Assembly (NCBI GenBank): GCA_022885665.1
Contig: JAGQDJ010000202.1
Span: 1,178,001 to 1,242,000 of the forward strand
Length of the DNA: 64,000 nt
DNA from: Triops longicaudatus
Taxonomy: Eukaryota > Arthropoda > Branchiopoda > Notostraca > Triopsidae
Direction of reading: 5' to 3'
The notes below the pieces were generated by a model, which was not told the origin of the DNA, searched no databases, and was given only the letters and a program-made list of their open reading frames with translations. A program made the position numbers and the translations under genes. This document shows positions 23,324 through 35,099 of this stretch, one piece after another (the stretch's first letter is position 1; the number at the start of each line of letters is the position of its first letter).

Positions 23324-25550
23324 TTACTGTGTAGAAATCGGTACAAAGGACAGTGGACAAATACCTTCAATATTTTCCTCATTTGAAGTATATGCGTCTT
23401 CGTCTGAGTCTCCTGTGAATTCCATTTCATCTTCCAAGATAAAAAGTGACTCCGGTTCCTCCACGAAAGCCGACATCTCCATTGGATTTACAATCGCTTG
23501 CTTATTCAACGGCGTTAAAAAATTCGTGAGTAGAATGCATACAGTCCAAATTTGGTTTAGCAGCGGAGCATAGGACATCGGTACCACGTCGGACAAAATT
23601 CTAAATGTTTTCATGCGTGTAATATGCCTTTCTACATGAAAGCGTAAAGCTGCATTTCCTTCCGTGTCTTCCAACTCAGCGAGAGAAAATTGGCGATCTG
23701 TCCCTCTCCAAGGGAGTACTTCATGGGACACACCATTAGGTAAGATTTTCTCGATGTCAAACCTTCTATCCGCCATAACACTGTCGCCGACGTTAAATTG
23801 CTGGCGAAGAAGTGCGCTAAGTGTAGTAAGTTTCCTGTCTGTTATTGGCGTCGAGAAAAGAGCTGAAACAAACGTTACACGACCATTAGGGGCAATTCCA
23901 ATAAGGCCTTTAAACGTGTTCGTTGGCTTGCAAAATGAATCCACTTCGGTCTTCGACATAGAACTATAGGGACGTTCGCATTTCACCTCGACTGAGTCAA
24001 TAATAACGCGCGTGGATGGGTATTTCACTTTGATGATATCTGGCATCGTTCTTACGATATACTCTTTCGAAGGCCATTTTTGAAGTGAACCGAGACGGAA
24101 GTACATTAAATTGATCCAACTTTTTATAATTCGGCTAACTGTTGGTTGACTTACACCAAATCTGTGTGCCAAATCTTGCTCGCATAGATTGAGACGAAGA
24201 CGACATAAGACAATGAGAAGTTGAGTTTTCCCACTCAGATTCCCTAGCAAATCATGAGATGAAGGCGAATCTTCCGATTCAGATCTACCTGGCCACAGTA
24301 CCATATTTTCGCCGTTTTCTCCAACAGCCAAGTAGTCAAAAAGGGCGCTAAACGCTTTTTCACATTCCATCCCGGTGTACAACTGCAGTATTTTTGAGTC
24401 ATCCTTTATAGCCTCGAAACTTAATTTGCAAGTCGGTAACTTTTGAGCTTCTCCACGAGCGACTTGCAGGTCTGCTCGAAGTTGCTCATGATCTTCCTTC
24501 AGGGCTGTGAGCTCCTCCATGAGACTCTGGTTCTTTTTTCTTGCCTCCATCAGTTCCTTCTCAACTTTCAGTTCTTCAAGACTGCGGCTTGGTTTTGCAG
24601 CTTCTGCGTTGCCGTTAACTCGTTTCCCTTCTTTCTTAGCTAACTGTAAGCTGGCTTGTGCGCTTCCAAGTTTGGATTTCAGCACCGCGAGCTCTGTTTC
24701 GTATCTCGCAATTTTTTCCTTCGCTAGCTGCAGACCAACCTGAGTCGTCTTAAGTTCGGTGGAAAGTTTCACGCACTGTGTTTCGTATTCGCGACTCCTT
24801 TCTTTTTCCCTGAATAGTTCTTCTTCGAGACATATATTTGTAGCGTTAAGTACGTTCACTTTGTAGTCAAGTTGCTCATTTGGATATTGCGCTTGACTTT
24901 CTATCTTCGAGGTAATAATTTTAGGCTCTGCATCTTCACGTCCGCTTTCTGTACCCGAACCATCATCGGTCGCTTCACCGGAAGTTTTTTGCAATGTATG
25001 AGTATAGGCTCTTAGTGTACAGGTTCCTTTTTCCGATACATCCTGTGCTTGATCAGCCATATTTTCCGAATTCGCAGTTTCATTTCTACGCTCAGTATCA
25101 TTCGGTCCAGTTCTTATATTCTCTACGGCGCCGAAAACATTGACTATTCTTGGTAATGCAATTTCTTCAGAAACGGTAAGCCTGTTTCTCGGTCCACAAT
25201 TGAATATAGACGGCATGGCGTTGGGTTTCAATTGTCGCTTGCCGGACGCATACACGTAAAAATCTTCGGCCTCATAATGAAGCGAACAAATGGTCGTGTG
25301 TCTCGAGACCTAAAATGCGGAATTTCATTATGCACGTATACATACACAACATAATAGATTCATTGAAGAGAAATTCAACTACTTGAAAATCGGGGCCAAT
25401 ATCTCGCCCGATTATACAGCAAAATTCCTTCAGTAACTTTGGATCCCTAGGAAGCGTATGAAGCGAGATTTTGACTCCTGTTTCCTTCATTAATTTTGAC
25501 AGCTTTTTTCCTGTTTCCACCGTACACCACGGTACACAGCATTTCGGCAT
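23324..25550 (-). CDS. THAP domain - coiled coil - DDE transposase protein (Harbinger/ISL2EU-like)
   Basis: Two exons (25383-25550 and 23324-25309) join in phase for 717 residues with no internal stop. The intron cuts the THAP domain. Residues 1-92 form a THAP zinc finger: CCVPWC near the start, CSLH at 64-67, and the closing AMPSIF at 87-92. Residues about 205-345 are a long coiled coil. A helix-turn-helix lies at about 415-451 (CEQDLAHRFGVSQPTVSRII). A DDE_Tnp_4-type nuclease follows, with candidate catalytic Asp494 (VIIDSVE), Asp570 (MADRRFD) and Glu616 (RFHVERHI). Families of this type usually read ADRGF; here the Gly is Arg. The C-terminus is acidic. It could be an active transposon gene or a domesticated one. 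The start shares a 421-bp divergent promoter region with the LRWD1-like gene. Confidence 0.9.
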
Positions 25551-25971
25551 TTTGACGTTTTTCCAGCCCAGATAAATTCAACCAATTTGACAACCTGCAG
25601 CGAACAATTAAATAAACAGACCTCCAGAAACTTTGTGTCGTCACTTACGCCTCTATTAATGGTGCTGGGAACTAGATTCCCAGAAGAATACGTTCTGCGA
25701 AGTTCCGGTAAATTTCTTTCATAGGAATCTAGCAGCACCTTTAAACGTAAAGTGAGGCGTTTGAGCACAGCATCACTTTAGGCGTCTGAAGCCTAGAAGG
25801 AAGGGTTTCTCTGTTGTAGTACCACAACTTTGTCAACAAAAGTATACAGAAATTCGAATTTTTGAAAACGTGGTACTTCAAGTGTTTCGTTTGTTCAGTA
25901 AATAACCAAGGAGCTTGGTTCCGTGAGTCACGTTTCATAGGTCTTAGTATTTATTTTTAATTTAATGTAAA
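25551..25971. promoter_or_regulatory. Divergent intergenic region between THAP-DDE and LRWD1-like genes
   Basis: Only 421 bases separate the two start codons, so both promoters must lie here or overlap the neighbouring 5' regions. No TATA box is evident. The bidirectional role is inferred from geometry alone. Confidence 0.4.
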
Positions 25972-28257
25972 ATGTCTCGAACACCCTCACCTACGAACAG
26001 AACATACAGTTACCAAGATCTCGTTACAAAAGCCAAGATCAGTCAGCCGACTATACTACTGACCAGAACTCCTACGAAAAATGGATACCCGATAAGTCCT
26101 TCTAAAGTTGAATCAACACGGTCACCTCGCAAACGGATGTTTTCTGAGATCGAAACCCCATTAACAGCTTTAAAACCCAGTAATCAATCAATAACTTCAT
26201 CGGACAATCTCAACTTCACCCCGGCTCGTTTTTTTCGCTGTCATGCCAGAAACCAGGCAAAAGACGATATCAAGACCCAGGTAATAACTATGCTATGGAG
26301 TGTTACATAGTTAAACATCAGGACCGTATTTGAGCTGTTTGTACTTACCAGAAGATCATGAGATGTATGAACTTTTTTATTTTACTTTGATTTTCTTTTA
26401 TCTGCCTAGATTTGGAATTGTGCATTTGCTCCCAATCCTGCAAATCCAAATGAAACACTGCCATTAGTTGCAACTTGCGGAGGAAATAGTTTTTGCCTTA
26501 CTGACACAGAAAAAGTCCAGGTTATCAAGAAGTACACGACCAAGGAAGAAGCGTAAGGCAATTACTAATTGCTCTTTTATTGATACTGAAAAATTAAGAA
26601 TTTGGTGTGACTTTTTTTTTTGGCTTCTAGAGAGACTTTTTATTGCTTGGCGTGGTTTACTTTGCCATTGGATAATTTAGGACTCAGTCAAGTAAATTAT
26701 TTAGCCGCAGCTGGTACTTCCGGTCATCTATATCTCAGCCATCCAGAAGCCAATGCCGTTTTTGAGAAATTCCTAGCCACAGCTAAAGACGTAGCCATTC
26801 ATAGTTTGATCGCTCATCCCTCGCAACCCGGGACTTTAATTTGTAATTTTTTGCACATTTATTTTCTATTTTTTTGTGGTATTATTTTCTATTTTTTTGT
26901 GGTATTATTTTCTATTATTTTTGTATTATTTGAGGTCCACAACTTAAGTAATGTATTTTTTCTGTATTCTCTCTAGGTGGAACAATTGATGGGAGGATCA
27001 TAGCATGGAATGTTGGATCTCCTCGCCCCCCAAACTATACCACAAACCCAGTAATCGTCTTCGAATTGCGGATTCCAGGTGGCGCAATAGATAACATGTT
27101 ATACTGGCCGGAAAGCGAAATATTGTTGGGAGCAGGCGAGAGTGGACTCTTCGCTTGCAGGAACTTTAAAATTAGGTAAGTTTTCACGTAACTGTAATAC
27201 GATTCTTAGTTAAACGTTTTCCATTGTAGTGTATGTTGTAAAGATTCCGATTTTATGTTGTGCCTGTTACGTTTGGAGTAGCAGTTGCTAAATATGTATT
27301 GAACTTGAACGATTTCGGTTGATTTTGTGTTCAGTTATGTATGCTTTATTGGATATTTTTAAGTATTTTGTTTTTAGGGAAGCAGAAATAGTGAAAATAA
27401 CGTTTTTCGAAAGAACAGACTCAGAAACAGTCGACTCTTTGGTGAAAATAAATTCAGCGCTGGCAGCTGCCAAGCAAGTTCTTACTGGAAAAATAGTCAT
27501 ATTTGCTGCTGTTCAACTCGATTTTCCACCTGCCAATCAGAGACAATCCAGCTCCAGAAAAAGCGTCTCAGTGTTGGACATCGAACCTTTGGCTGAGCTG
27601 GACTGGAGTGGTACTGACAACTTTTACATGAACATGGGTATCCAACTCAGTAAGTTTCTTTTCATGTTGTCCTTAATCCAAAAAATAAATATTAAAACAA
27701 GCTTGCTTGAATTTACTAGATGGGAACTTATTGGCTTGTGGAGACGACAAAGGAACTGTGTGGTTGTACGACTTGAGTCAATTTAACCCCGAAAGTCCGC
27801 ATAACATGAAACCAAGCAAAATGATTTATTGGCCACAGAAGGTAAGTTAAACTTGCCATTGCGTACATTTTGATAATTTTTAGTAATCAGATTAGGTGTC
27901 GATTCTTTAACTGATAAATTAGAATGTATTTTGCCTACTCATTCAACTGTCACTAAATTGTGCACTTACTTTGCTATGAATTCGAATATGTGTTAGTGTA
28001 CAAGATGTAATTCAGTATTCTAAGATTTTATGAATCTTAACTAAATGGTAACTTGCAAATTTTTTTTTACGCTTGTACAAGAATTGTGTTTCTTGTCGTT
28101 TACTTTTCAGTTGAAGGATTCCAATTTGTCTGTTTATCATCGGAGCAAGTTATCCAAAACTGAAGTCATGATCAACCGTGTGGCGGTAAGTGGTGATGGA
28201 CAAACGCTTGTCGTTGTGACTAGTAGTAATCTAGTTGGGATCTATAAATTAAGCTGA
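25972..28257 (+). CDS. LRWD1: LRWD1/ORCA-like WD-repeat protein without leucine-rich repeats
   Basis: Seven exons join in phase (25972-26280, 26410-26552, 26631-26842, 26977-27175, 27378-27649, 27720-27841, 28111-28257) for 467 residues. LRWD1 binds the origin recognition complex and repressive chromatin in vertebrates. The match is to its WD-repeat part: FFRCHARNQAKDD, then TQIWNCAFAPNP, LVATCGGNSFCLTD, YLAAAGTSGHLYL, LIAHPSQPGTLICGTIDGRI, LACGDDKGTVWLYDLSQF and MIYWPQ. Vertebrate LRWD1 is about 650 residues, with leucine-rich repeats before this region. Here the N-terminal 80 or so residues are instead Ser/Thr/Pro-rich and basic (TRSPRKRMFSEIETPLTALK), with several SP/TP sites. No leucine-rich repeats are visible upstream. 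The gene symbol denotes the closest family, not proven orthology. Confidence 0.85.
26861..26925. repeat. 23-bp tandem repeat in LRWD1-like intron 3
   Basis: Just under three copies of a 23-base unit (ATTTTCTATTTTTTTGTGG plus TATT) fill much of the 134-bp third intron. The first two copies are identical. It does not touch the splice sites. Confidence 0.8.
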
Positions 28258-28385
28258 GTAAATGGCTGAACGTGTAAAAATACTATGTTCTTTCTTATGC
28301 CGAATTTCTGTCCACCATCTGTGTTTGTATCATTCATTGTGGAATACACCGTCTGTCTGTATGGAAGCCAACAGTGCATTTCTTA

Positions 28386-28391
28386 AATAAA
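28386..28391 (+). terminator. LRWD1-like polyadenylation signal AATAAA
   Basis: Canonical hexamer about 130 bases after the stop codon. Confidence 0.7.
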
Positions 28392-28399
28392 ATTTGTTT

Positions 28400-31155
28400 T
28401 AATACTAATTAAAATAAGAAAAATAGGGCAACTTCAAGCGACTTACTGAAAGGCTCCTAATAGGAACCCCTATAAAACTGGATTCAATAGAAACCAGCGT
28501 TTCCTAGATTTTTCTTACGCTTATTTCAGTATCAATCTTGATTTTAAATTAAATTATTTAAATTTTGTCATTTTCTTTTAAAACACTTTTTCACGTAAGT
28601 ATAACATTGTAAAAAGTAACCTTTTTATGGTCAACGCTTTAGAATCTCCGCTGACATCTACTTGTTAATTACTGTACAAGCTCGATGGAGGATGCGGACG
28701 ATTCCGGGATTCCCTGACAAGTGTCTGTCTCGCAACCTTCGGGCAGCGAATAGCGTCAAGGGTTACGCAATCTCCATTTATCCTGCAGACTCCATTGCGT
28801 TTCCGTTACATGTAATTCTATAGCCAATATTCTTAGTAAATTGAGTTTTTGGGACGCAAAAGTATGGGAAGTCCACGAACTTAAGCAAGTTGGCTCGTTC
28901 GTTCGGTTTCTACGATTATGGTCTTTCCTAACCGGTTTTACTAATGACGCGGTGAAACGAAGGCTCGGAGCCATAGTTCGGGTGTTGAAAAGTTGAATCA
29001 TAGTAATGGAAAGGTTGGTAGGTTTTCCCCCGTAAATGATGTGGTAAACACGTTTTGGAGGAAGAAGACTGTTCAGGATGACAACAAAAAGTGACGAAAG
29101 AATTGAAACGCTAGAGGAAAATGAGTGACGCAAACTGAATTGTGGCTCGTTTGGGGAAGCTTGTACGCAAACATCTAGGAAAAACGCCTGAGAAGCAGAA
29201 GAGAACAGGAGCTGTTAGGGACAACGAAGAGGTTTTCGACTCGGATCCGCAGTCCATCCACGCCAGAAGAGGAATATACAACAGCAGGTGAGCTTTCCAA
29301 TCGTGTGGTGCTGGATACAGTGTGTCTGTGTTAAGTGTTTTTACTCGCTGCCTTTTCCGCGGGACACATTCGAGGCTCTTTTCCTCTTTTCAAGGTTCTC
29401 GTTATTCCCTTGAATTCACTCCTTGGAATAAGACGAAGAAGACATCAAAGTTTTCACAGATTCCCTGATTATACGACGCACAGCACACTACCGTCAAGTT
29501 TTTCTGTGATTCTAGAAGGAAATTTCCTCAAAGAGCAAATTTGCTTCACATTTTAATTTATGCTGTCGTCAGATTAAAATAGTTGCTTATAGGGTCAAAG
29601 TGATTGACAAGAAAATTGTGAGCCTATGAATTTGGATCGTATAATATACTGGTAAGTTTTTTATTGAATTTATAAAGGTAAACAGTCGGGGACAGGTACA
29701 AATATAGAGGGAAAGTTTTGAAATTGATATATTCAGTTTATAAGGTTGCAGTCTGTAAAGTTGGATGCCCGTGATGTCACGGGCAGGTAAAAACCCAGGT
29801 ATGGAAAAAGGCCTTCGGGGTTTTTGTTCGTTACTTCCAGTCCGACAATAACCGGACTTCCCAGCTCAACAAGCGTGACACCTTTGTTTTAAGTAATACA
29901 ATTCACAGAATTCTAAATTTGAGAGATATTACTGTAAGTTCATGTCTGAAGTCAACCTTGAACGTTTGAGACAGCGGATCAATTACCACACGACAAAAAA
30001 TAATATTGGAGCACTCATTTTTTTGTCAAGTTCAATGTCCAATGTATTTGCAGTGATAGCAAACGAAACTCCTTTTTCGAATATTCTCGTTCAGCAAATG
30101 AAATAATAAAAAGAACCGAGTTAATTTAATTACAAAGAGTCCAAACAAGACGTAACTAAGCTGGTCGGATAAGTGGAGAATAGTTTTTGAGTTGTATCCT
30201 TGAAAGCAAGCACGCTTCATGTGATTAACATCAGTATACTCGCAGAAAAGCTTTTAAGTTTATCAAGAATAGAAACACTTCGACAACCAGACACGGGAAA
30301 TGCACGAAATAAAAATGTATCTAACGAAAGAGTGCTTAAACGAGTCTTACACTCTTTAACTCTTTACAATTTATTACTAAATTATTATTCGAAGAAGTTA
30401 CAGAACGGACAAACAAGCTTTAGGCTATCAAACATTTTGGTATGTGCAAGTAATATAAAATCCTAATTACCTTAATGTATATGGCCCGTTTGCAAAAATA
30501 CTGTAAATAACTGAAAATCTGTTTAAGTTCGTTTTCGAGATTTCTCATGGCGTTCAATAATTGCAATAGAACAGTTCTTTTTATTCGTATTTACGATCTG
30601 ATAATAATGGTTGAGGCACTGACTTCCAAACTTAAATGTAGCTAAAGATGAAACAGCATTCACGATGTATAATCCACAACGAAATGAATGGAAGTGTGCA
30701 AGAATCTGTGATCCGTACTTCCAGTTTTTTTTTACTATTCTCTTTTCAACAAAACATACAGTTATCCTCACAAAAAAAACAGGGCAGCGAACAAATCGCT
30801 TGTCGAGTTTGCTATCACACAAAAAAATTCAACAATGGACCTTTGTAAAACTAACAGATAACACCCTATTCGTTTTCACTATTGTTGGCCTTTGCTGATA
30901 GAAAATCCGCTATCAATACAAATTAAATAGAATCTCTCTCTTACATTATCTCGACAATGTAAGCGTCCTAATACAGCTTACTTTTGTGTACTGTGCAATG
31001 CACGTAAGTTATGTTTAAGCCATTATTTACAGAATCTTTTATAAAAAAAATCACATTATGTTGTGGTGTCTAGAAAAACAAAATTTGGGTTTCCTTGATG
31101 AAGCGCAATCCCTGATTTGGGTTTAACCACAAAACTTTCCGCTTTTTTTTATTTA
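28400..31155. other. Spacer before CLIP protease; possible untranslated exon near 28.7-29.3 kb
   Basis: No coding gene recognised. The stretch 28680-29300 is richer in G and C than its surroundings and ends in ACAGCAG|GTGAGC, a good donor site. An acceptor (TTTTTTTATTTAG) lies only 9 bases before the CLIP protease start codon. A non-coding first exon spliced over about 1.9 kb is therefore plausible but unproven. A perfect-arm palindrome lies at 29767-29784 and a second hairpin at 29789-29825. Confidence 0.35.
29767..29784. repeat. Palindrome GCCCGTGATGTCACGGGC with neighbouring hairpin
   Basis: Eight-base arms GCCCGTGA and TCACGGGC surround a two-base centre. Five bases later AAAAACCC (29789-29796) can pair with GGGTTTTT (29818-29825). 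It lies between the LRWD1-like gene and the protease gene with no assigned role. Confidence 0.6.
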
Positions 31156-31165
31156 GAAGCAAGTC

Positions 31166-34100
31166 ATGTATCCAGTGACCCTGAGTCTATTAATTTACGC
31201 CAGTTGTTTCACCTACCTAGCTTCCGGTGCTCATTTACTTTCACGGCATCGGCGACAAGGTAAGACCCAATGGAATCCCCAACATCAACAATGGAATCCT
31301 GGTTAAACGGACGAATAGCGTGAGGGAATTTCCGCTACTGTACTATTGTCCATATTCTTACATCAATGTCAGTACCGGTTACAGAAACATATATTGTTTA
31401 AACGTTAGTCACAAAAGATTGGGCTCGTAGCCAGGGTGGTTAGGGGGTTTTAAAAAAATATTTTGTAACGGTAAACATAGGCGAAACCGAAATATCCAAT
31501 AAAATTCGGAGTTTTCGGTAAAATGGTTAATAATTACTGCACAGTCGCCTAAAATGCATGCAATTTGCCACAAGAGGCTAAATTTGATCAAGACCTAAAG
31601 TAAAGATCATTTACACGCCATTTCAGTAGTGCTCGCCCTTATTTTCGTTTGAAATATAATTTTTCTTTAGCATTTTTTTCTATTATTTTAAATTTTAATC
31701 TTAATGGGTGCTTTTTAATTACCAATTTTTTAGATAAAATTATTGAGAAACACTGCTGTAAACAGACGTCCGTAAAAATCAGAAACGCTTCCTATATAAA
31801 GAAAGCAAGATGCGAAGGCATTAATCCCAGAATTCATTTGCACCTTGTAATTCTAGATATTATCTTCGAAGCGGAAAACTCTTGCTACACACCAGATGGC
31901 GTTGAAGGTACATGCGTATTGATGAGGGATTGTCCGGTCTTATCAGCTTTAATACGAAACCCTAATCCGAATGTATTGGCGTATTTACGGAAACTGACCT
32001 GTGGTTATGATGGCTTCATCCCGCTGGTATTTTCCGTTTATAATTTCTTTTCAAAGACAAAAAATTTTAACGAAATTTAACAAACATATTTTACAAAATG
32101 ATATTTTAGATAAGATAAGAGAAACTTTAACTCAATTTCTTCTATTTTTTCTTTTTGTGACATCGGAACGCCACTATCTAGGTTTGCTGCTCTACTTCCG
32201 GTAATGTACCATATATTGAAGCAACTACTCCTTTTATTTTCGGAGGTGATGATATTTTAGTGCCGCCTCCGGTAACGCCACCACCAACACCAAAGCCAGT
32301 ACCTACCAACCCACCACCGCCTCAACCGGACAAAGGTGCGTTGACTCTTCCGAAGAACTGTGGTATCACGACCTCTACCAGCAAACGTATTGTGGGTGGA
32401 CAAGAAGCGCCTCAAGGTGACCCATAAATTAATTTTATAGGAAAAAACGCATGCTTTTCAGAGAACAGAACAGTCTAATATGTCCGAGTACTAAAGGAGC
32501 CTGGCCGTGGCTTGCATTGCTCGGGTACCGGGATGCTCAGGGTAAAATTGACTACCTTTGCGCAGGCGCACTTATCACAGAAGAGCATATCCTTACTGCT
32601 GCACACTGTTTACACAACCGAGACGATTTGTAAGTTGTCTTTATTCTATTTGTTTCTTTATAAATTAAGTACAATCAAAATGAAAAACATCGAACAAAAA
32701 CTACATGAATACGTTGGAACCAGGGCGGTGGTACGGTTAGGGGAACACGAAGTGGGAAAGGACAATGGGAAACACCAAGACTTTGATATTATCAGAAAGA
32801 TTCCCCATGAGAAATTCAACGGAGTCAGCTTCCAGAATGATATTGCGATTTTGAAACTCAACCGTAGAGCTCAGTTAACAGGTAAAACGCAAATTTAATA
32901 TTCTGATTAAATACTTAGGATAAGCTTGTCGCATATAACGTACCACTAACGTAATTTTAGAGTTGTTATGACACTTTGTCTAACTATCGTCACAGTAAAA
33001 GTGTAATGTCAAGCATTCAGGATATCTATTACTTCTTCGCTATTTCGAAGTTGATAAAAACTTGGTCCGTTAAATCAAAACTGAAGCCAATTGAGTCCTT
33101 TTGTTGACGCAAAAGTTAAGATACGCCATTTTTTGTCTACTTAATAATTTAATAAATTACATTGCATAGTGTTTAAGCTGTGAAACCCAATTCACGACAA
33201 GTTCGCTCCGAGAAAATCTTGAATCTTCCCCTAGAATTTGTTCCAAAAGCCTAACGATAGTTTTGGGAAAAATTGTTGTTTTCACAACTAGTTAAATGAA
33301 TAAGTAGAAAGTCAGCTTTTCGAGTTATTTTTTGTTTGCATCTGCAGATGAAGTCCAGCCTGTTTGTCTTCCTTCGCCTGCCATGAAAACTGACACTTTC
33401 GAAAAGTTTATGCCTTTCGTCGCCGGATGGGGCGCTACCTCCTTTAGTAAGCTTCATAATATTGATTAATCCAAGTTTTGATAACTAATCCGAACAATTA
33501 AACGGTTGCCTTTCAATTTGAGATCTGGCTAACGCATTCTTTCGGACAATATATTTTTCAGATGGACCAACAAGCCAAGTTCTCCGTGAAGTCCAGCTGC
33601 CAGTAGTTAGTCAGCAACAGTGCAAAACCGACTATAGCAAATTCCGTAGTGTTGTCATTGACGACAATGTTCTCTGTGCTGGATTCCGCAAAGGTGGAAA
33701 AGACGCTTGCCAGGTAAAGGAAAAATATAACTAACTTTTTTTTTATTTTATACGACTGGTGGAGATTTTTTCATTAACCTCGAACGTCGATTATTATATT
33801 ATTTAAGAAACCCAAAATATCAAATAGTCTGTTACGTGAATATACACAGTGTCAGTTAAAGCAAACACTGAATTACGCTAAGTTTAAATTCGTACTGTTT
33901 TCGGCTTACAACTTCTGGTTAAGTATGGTCACTTATGATCACTATTTACCGCCCTCTCTTATGGACATTTGCATTGAAAATGTGCGGTGCCGATTTCACA
34001 TGTGCCATTCAATTTTCTTCAAAATATTCGCGGCAGTAAATTTTTGCCTAATTTTCTCTCTCGAAAAAAAAAATACTTATGGAAAAATGACGGGGTAATT

Positions 34101-34936
34101 TATAATTGTTCAAGGAACTTTAATGTTTTCCAAATGTTTGAATTTCGAGCTTTTTTGGATCATCGCTAAGTATTAGTAACTAAAAAAAATCCGAAAAATT
34201 TTAGAAAAAGATACAATAGCTATTGAGAAATCGTAAGCTTGACTTTACGTTTTCTCCCCTTCAGTTATTGCTAAAATTGAGAAAGGGTAAACAGCGGCCG
34301 TAAGTTTAACTTTATGATTTCTAAGATTAGGATACCGAACTTCTTTTTTCACAGTTTAGGAAAACTTTTGGTACTATTTCCATTTTGAAAAGATTCACGA
34401 AACTTCATGATAGTTCTAACATTTTTCACAAATATATTTTTCTTTCCCAAGGTACGGAAAATCTTCCATTTTTCTTTAAATTTCGAATGACAGTCTTTCA
34501 CGTTGGGAAATGTTTCGTTGAACAACTCGTTGTAAAAGCAGTTTATTCAGTAATTTAAGTTATTATACGATGTTTGGTATAATTTGGCTCAATTTTACCT
34601 TATGAAAACGTACCTCTTCTATTAAACGGCAGTTACGTCTAAATCTATTATACCTAAGTATAGTGAAAAAAAAAACTTTCCCTTGAAGATTAAATAGACA
34701 GGCACTGATATTCAGCGTGAAAATGGCAGGTGATTAAATCAAGCACTAATTTTCTGAAATTGTACCTTCCATAAAAGGGCGATTCTGGTGGACCTATGAT
34801 GATCCCCGGTCCCTCGCAGGCTTTCCACGTCATTGGTGTGGTTTCCTTCGGTTTCCGCTGTGCCGAGCCCAACTTCCCAGGCGTCTACACCCGCGTTTCC
34901 AGCTACGAAGACTGGATAATGAAAAACCTCAACTGA
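31166..34936 (+). CDS. CLIP-domain trypsin-like serine protease (secreted zymogen)
   Basis: This is a secreted protease of the arthropod CLIP family. Members act in extracellular cascades such as clotting, melanisation or Toll activation; which one applies here cannot be told. Eight exons join in phase (31166-31259, 31872-32026, 32182-32416, 32497-32629, 32724-32881, 33348-33446, 33562-33713, 34778-34936) for 394 residues. There is a signal peptide at about 1-22. The six CLIP cysteines are at 36, 46, 52, 75, 85 and 86. A Pro-rich linker spans about 110-132. Activation is after Arg152 (SKR|IVGG). The catalytic triad is complete: His198, Asp245, Ser345. Asp339, six residues before the Ser, predicts trypsin-like cleavage after Arg or Lys. 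The acceptors of exons 4 (CTAAAG) and 5 (GGAACCAG) have poor pyrimidine tracts, so those borders are less sure. Confidence 0.93.
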
Positions 34937-35059
34937 AGAAAAACACTACTATTGTTAACCTTGCTCTCGGCCTCCCAGTTTTTTATATTGTTATAATTTC
35001 CTCCGAAACCACACACATTACAACAGCAAATCAAGCTGACCCCCCAGTGCTGTTATTAT

Positions 35060-35065
35060 AATAAA
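35060..35065 (+). terminator. CLIP protease polyadenylation signal AATAAA
   Basis: Canonical hexamer 124 bases after the stop codon. Confidence 0.7.
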
Positions 35066-35099
35066 CTCGCCTTTTGAAAACAGATCCCAAAAAATAACT

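Noticed and set aside
22435..25971. Terminal inverted repeats of the THAP-DDE element
   Set aside because: I compared both flanks by eye and found no convincing matching ends; a computed self-alignment would be needed for very short ones.
28756..29133. 125-codon minus-strand frame
   Set aside because: Contains no domain or signal and overlaps a possible untranslated exon of the opposite strand.
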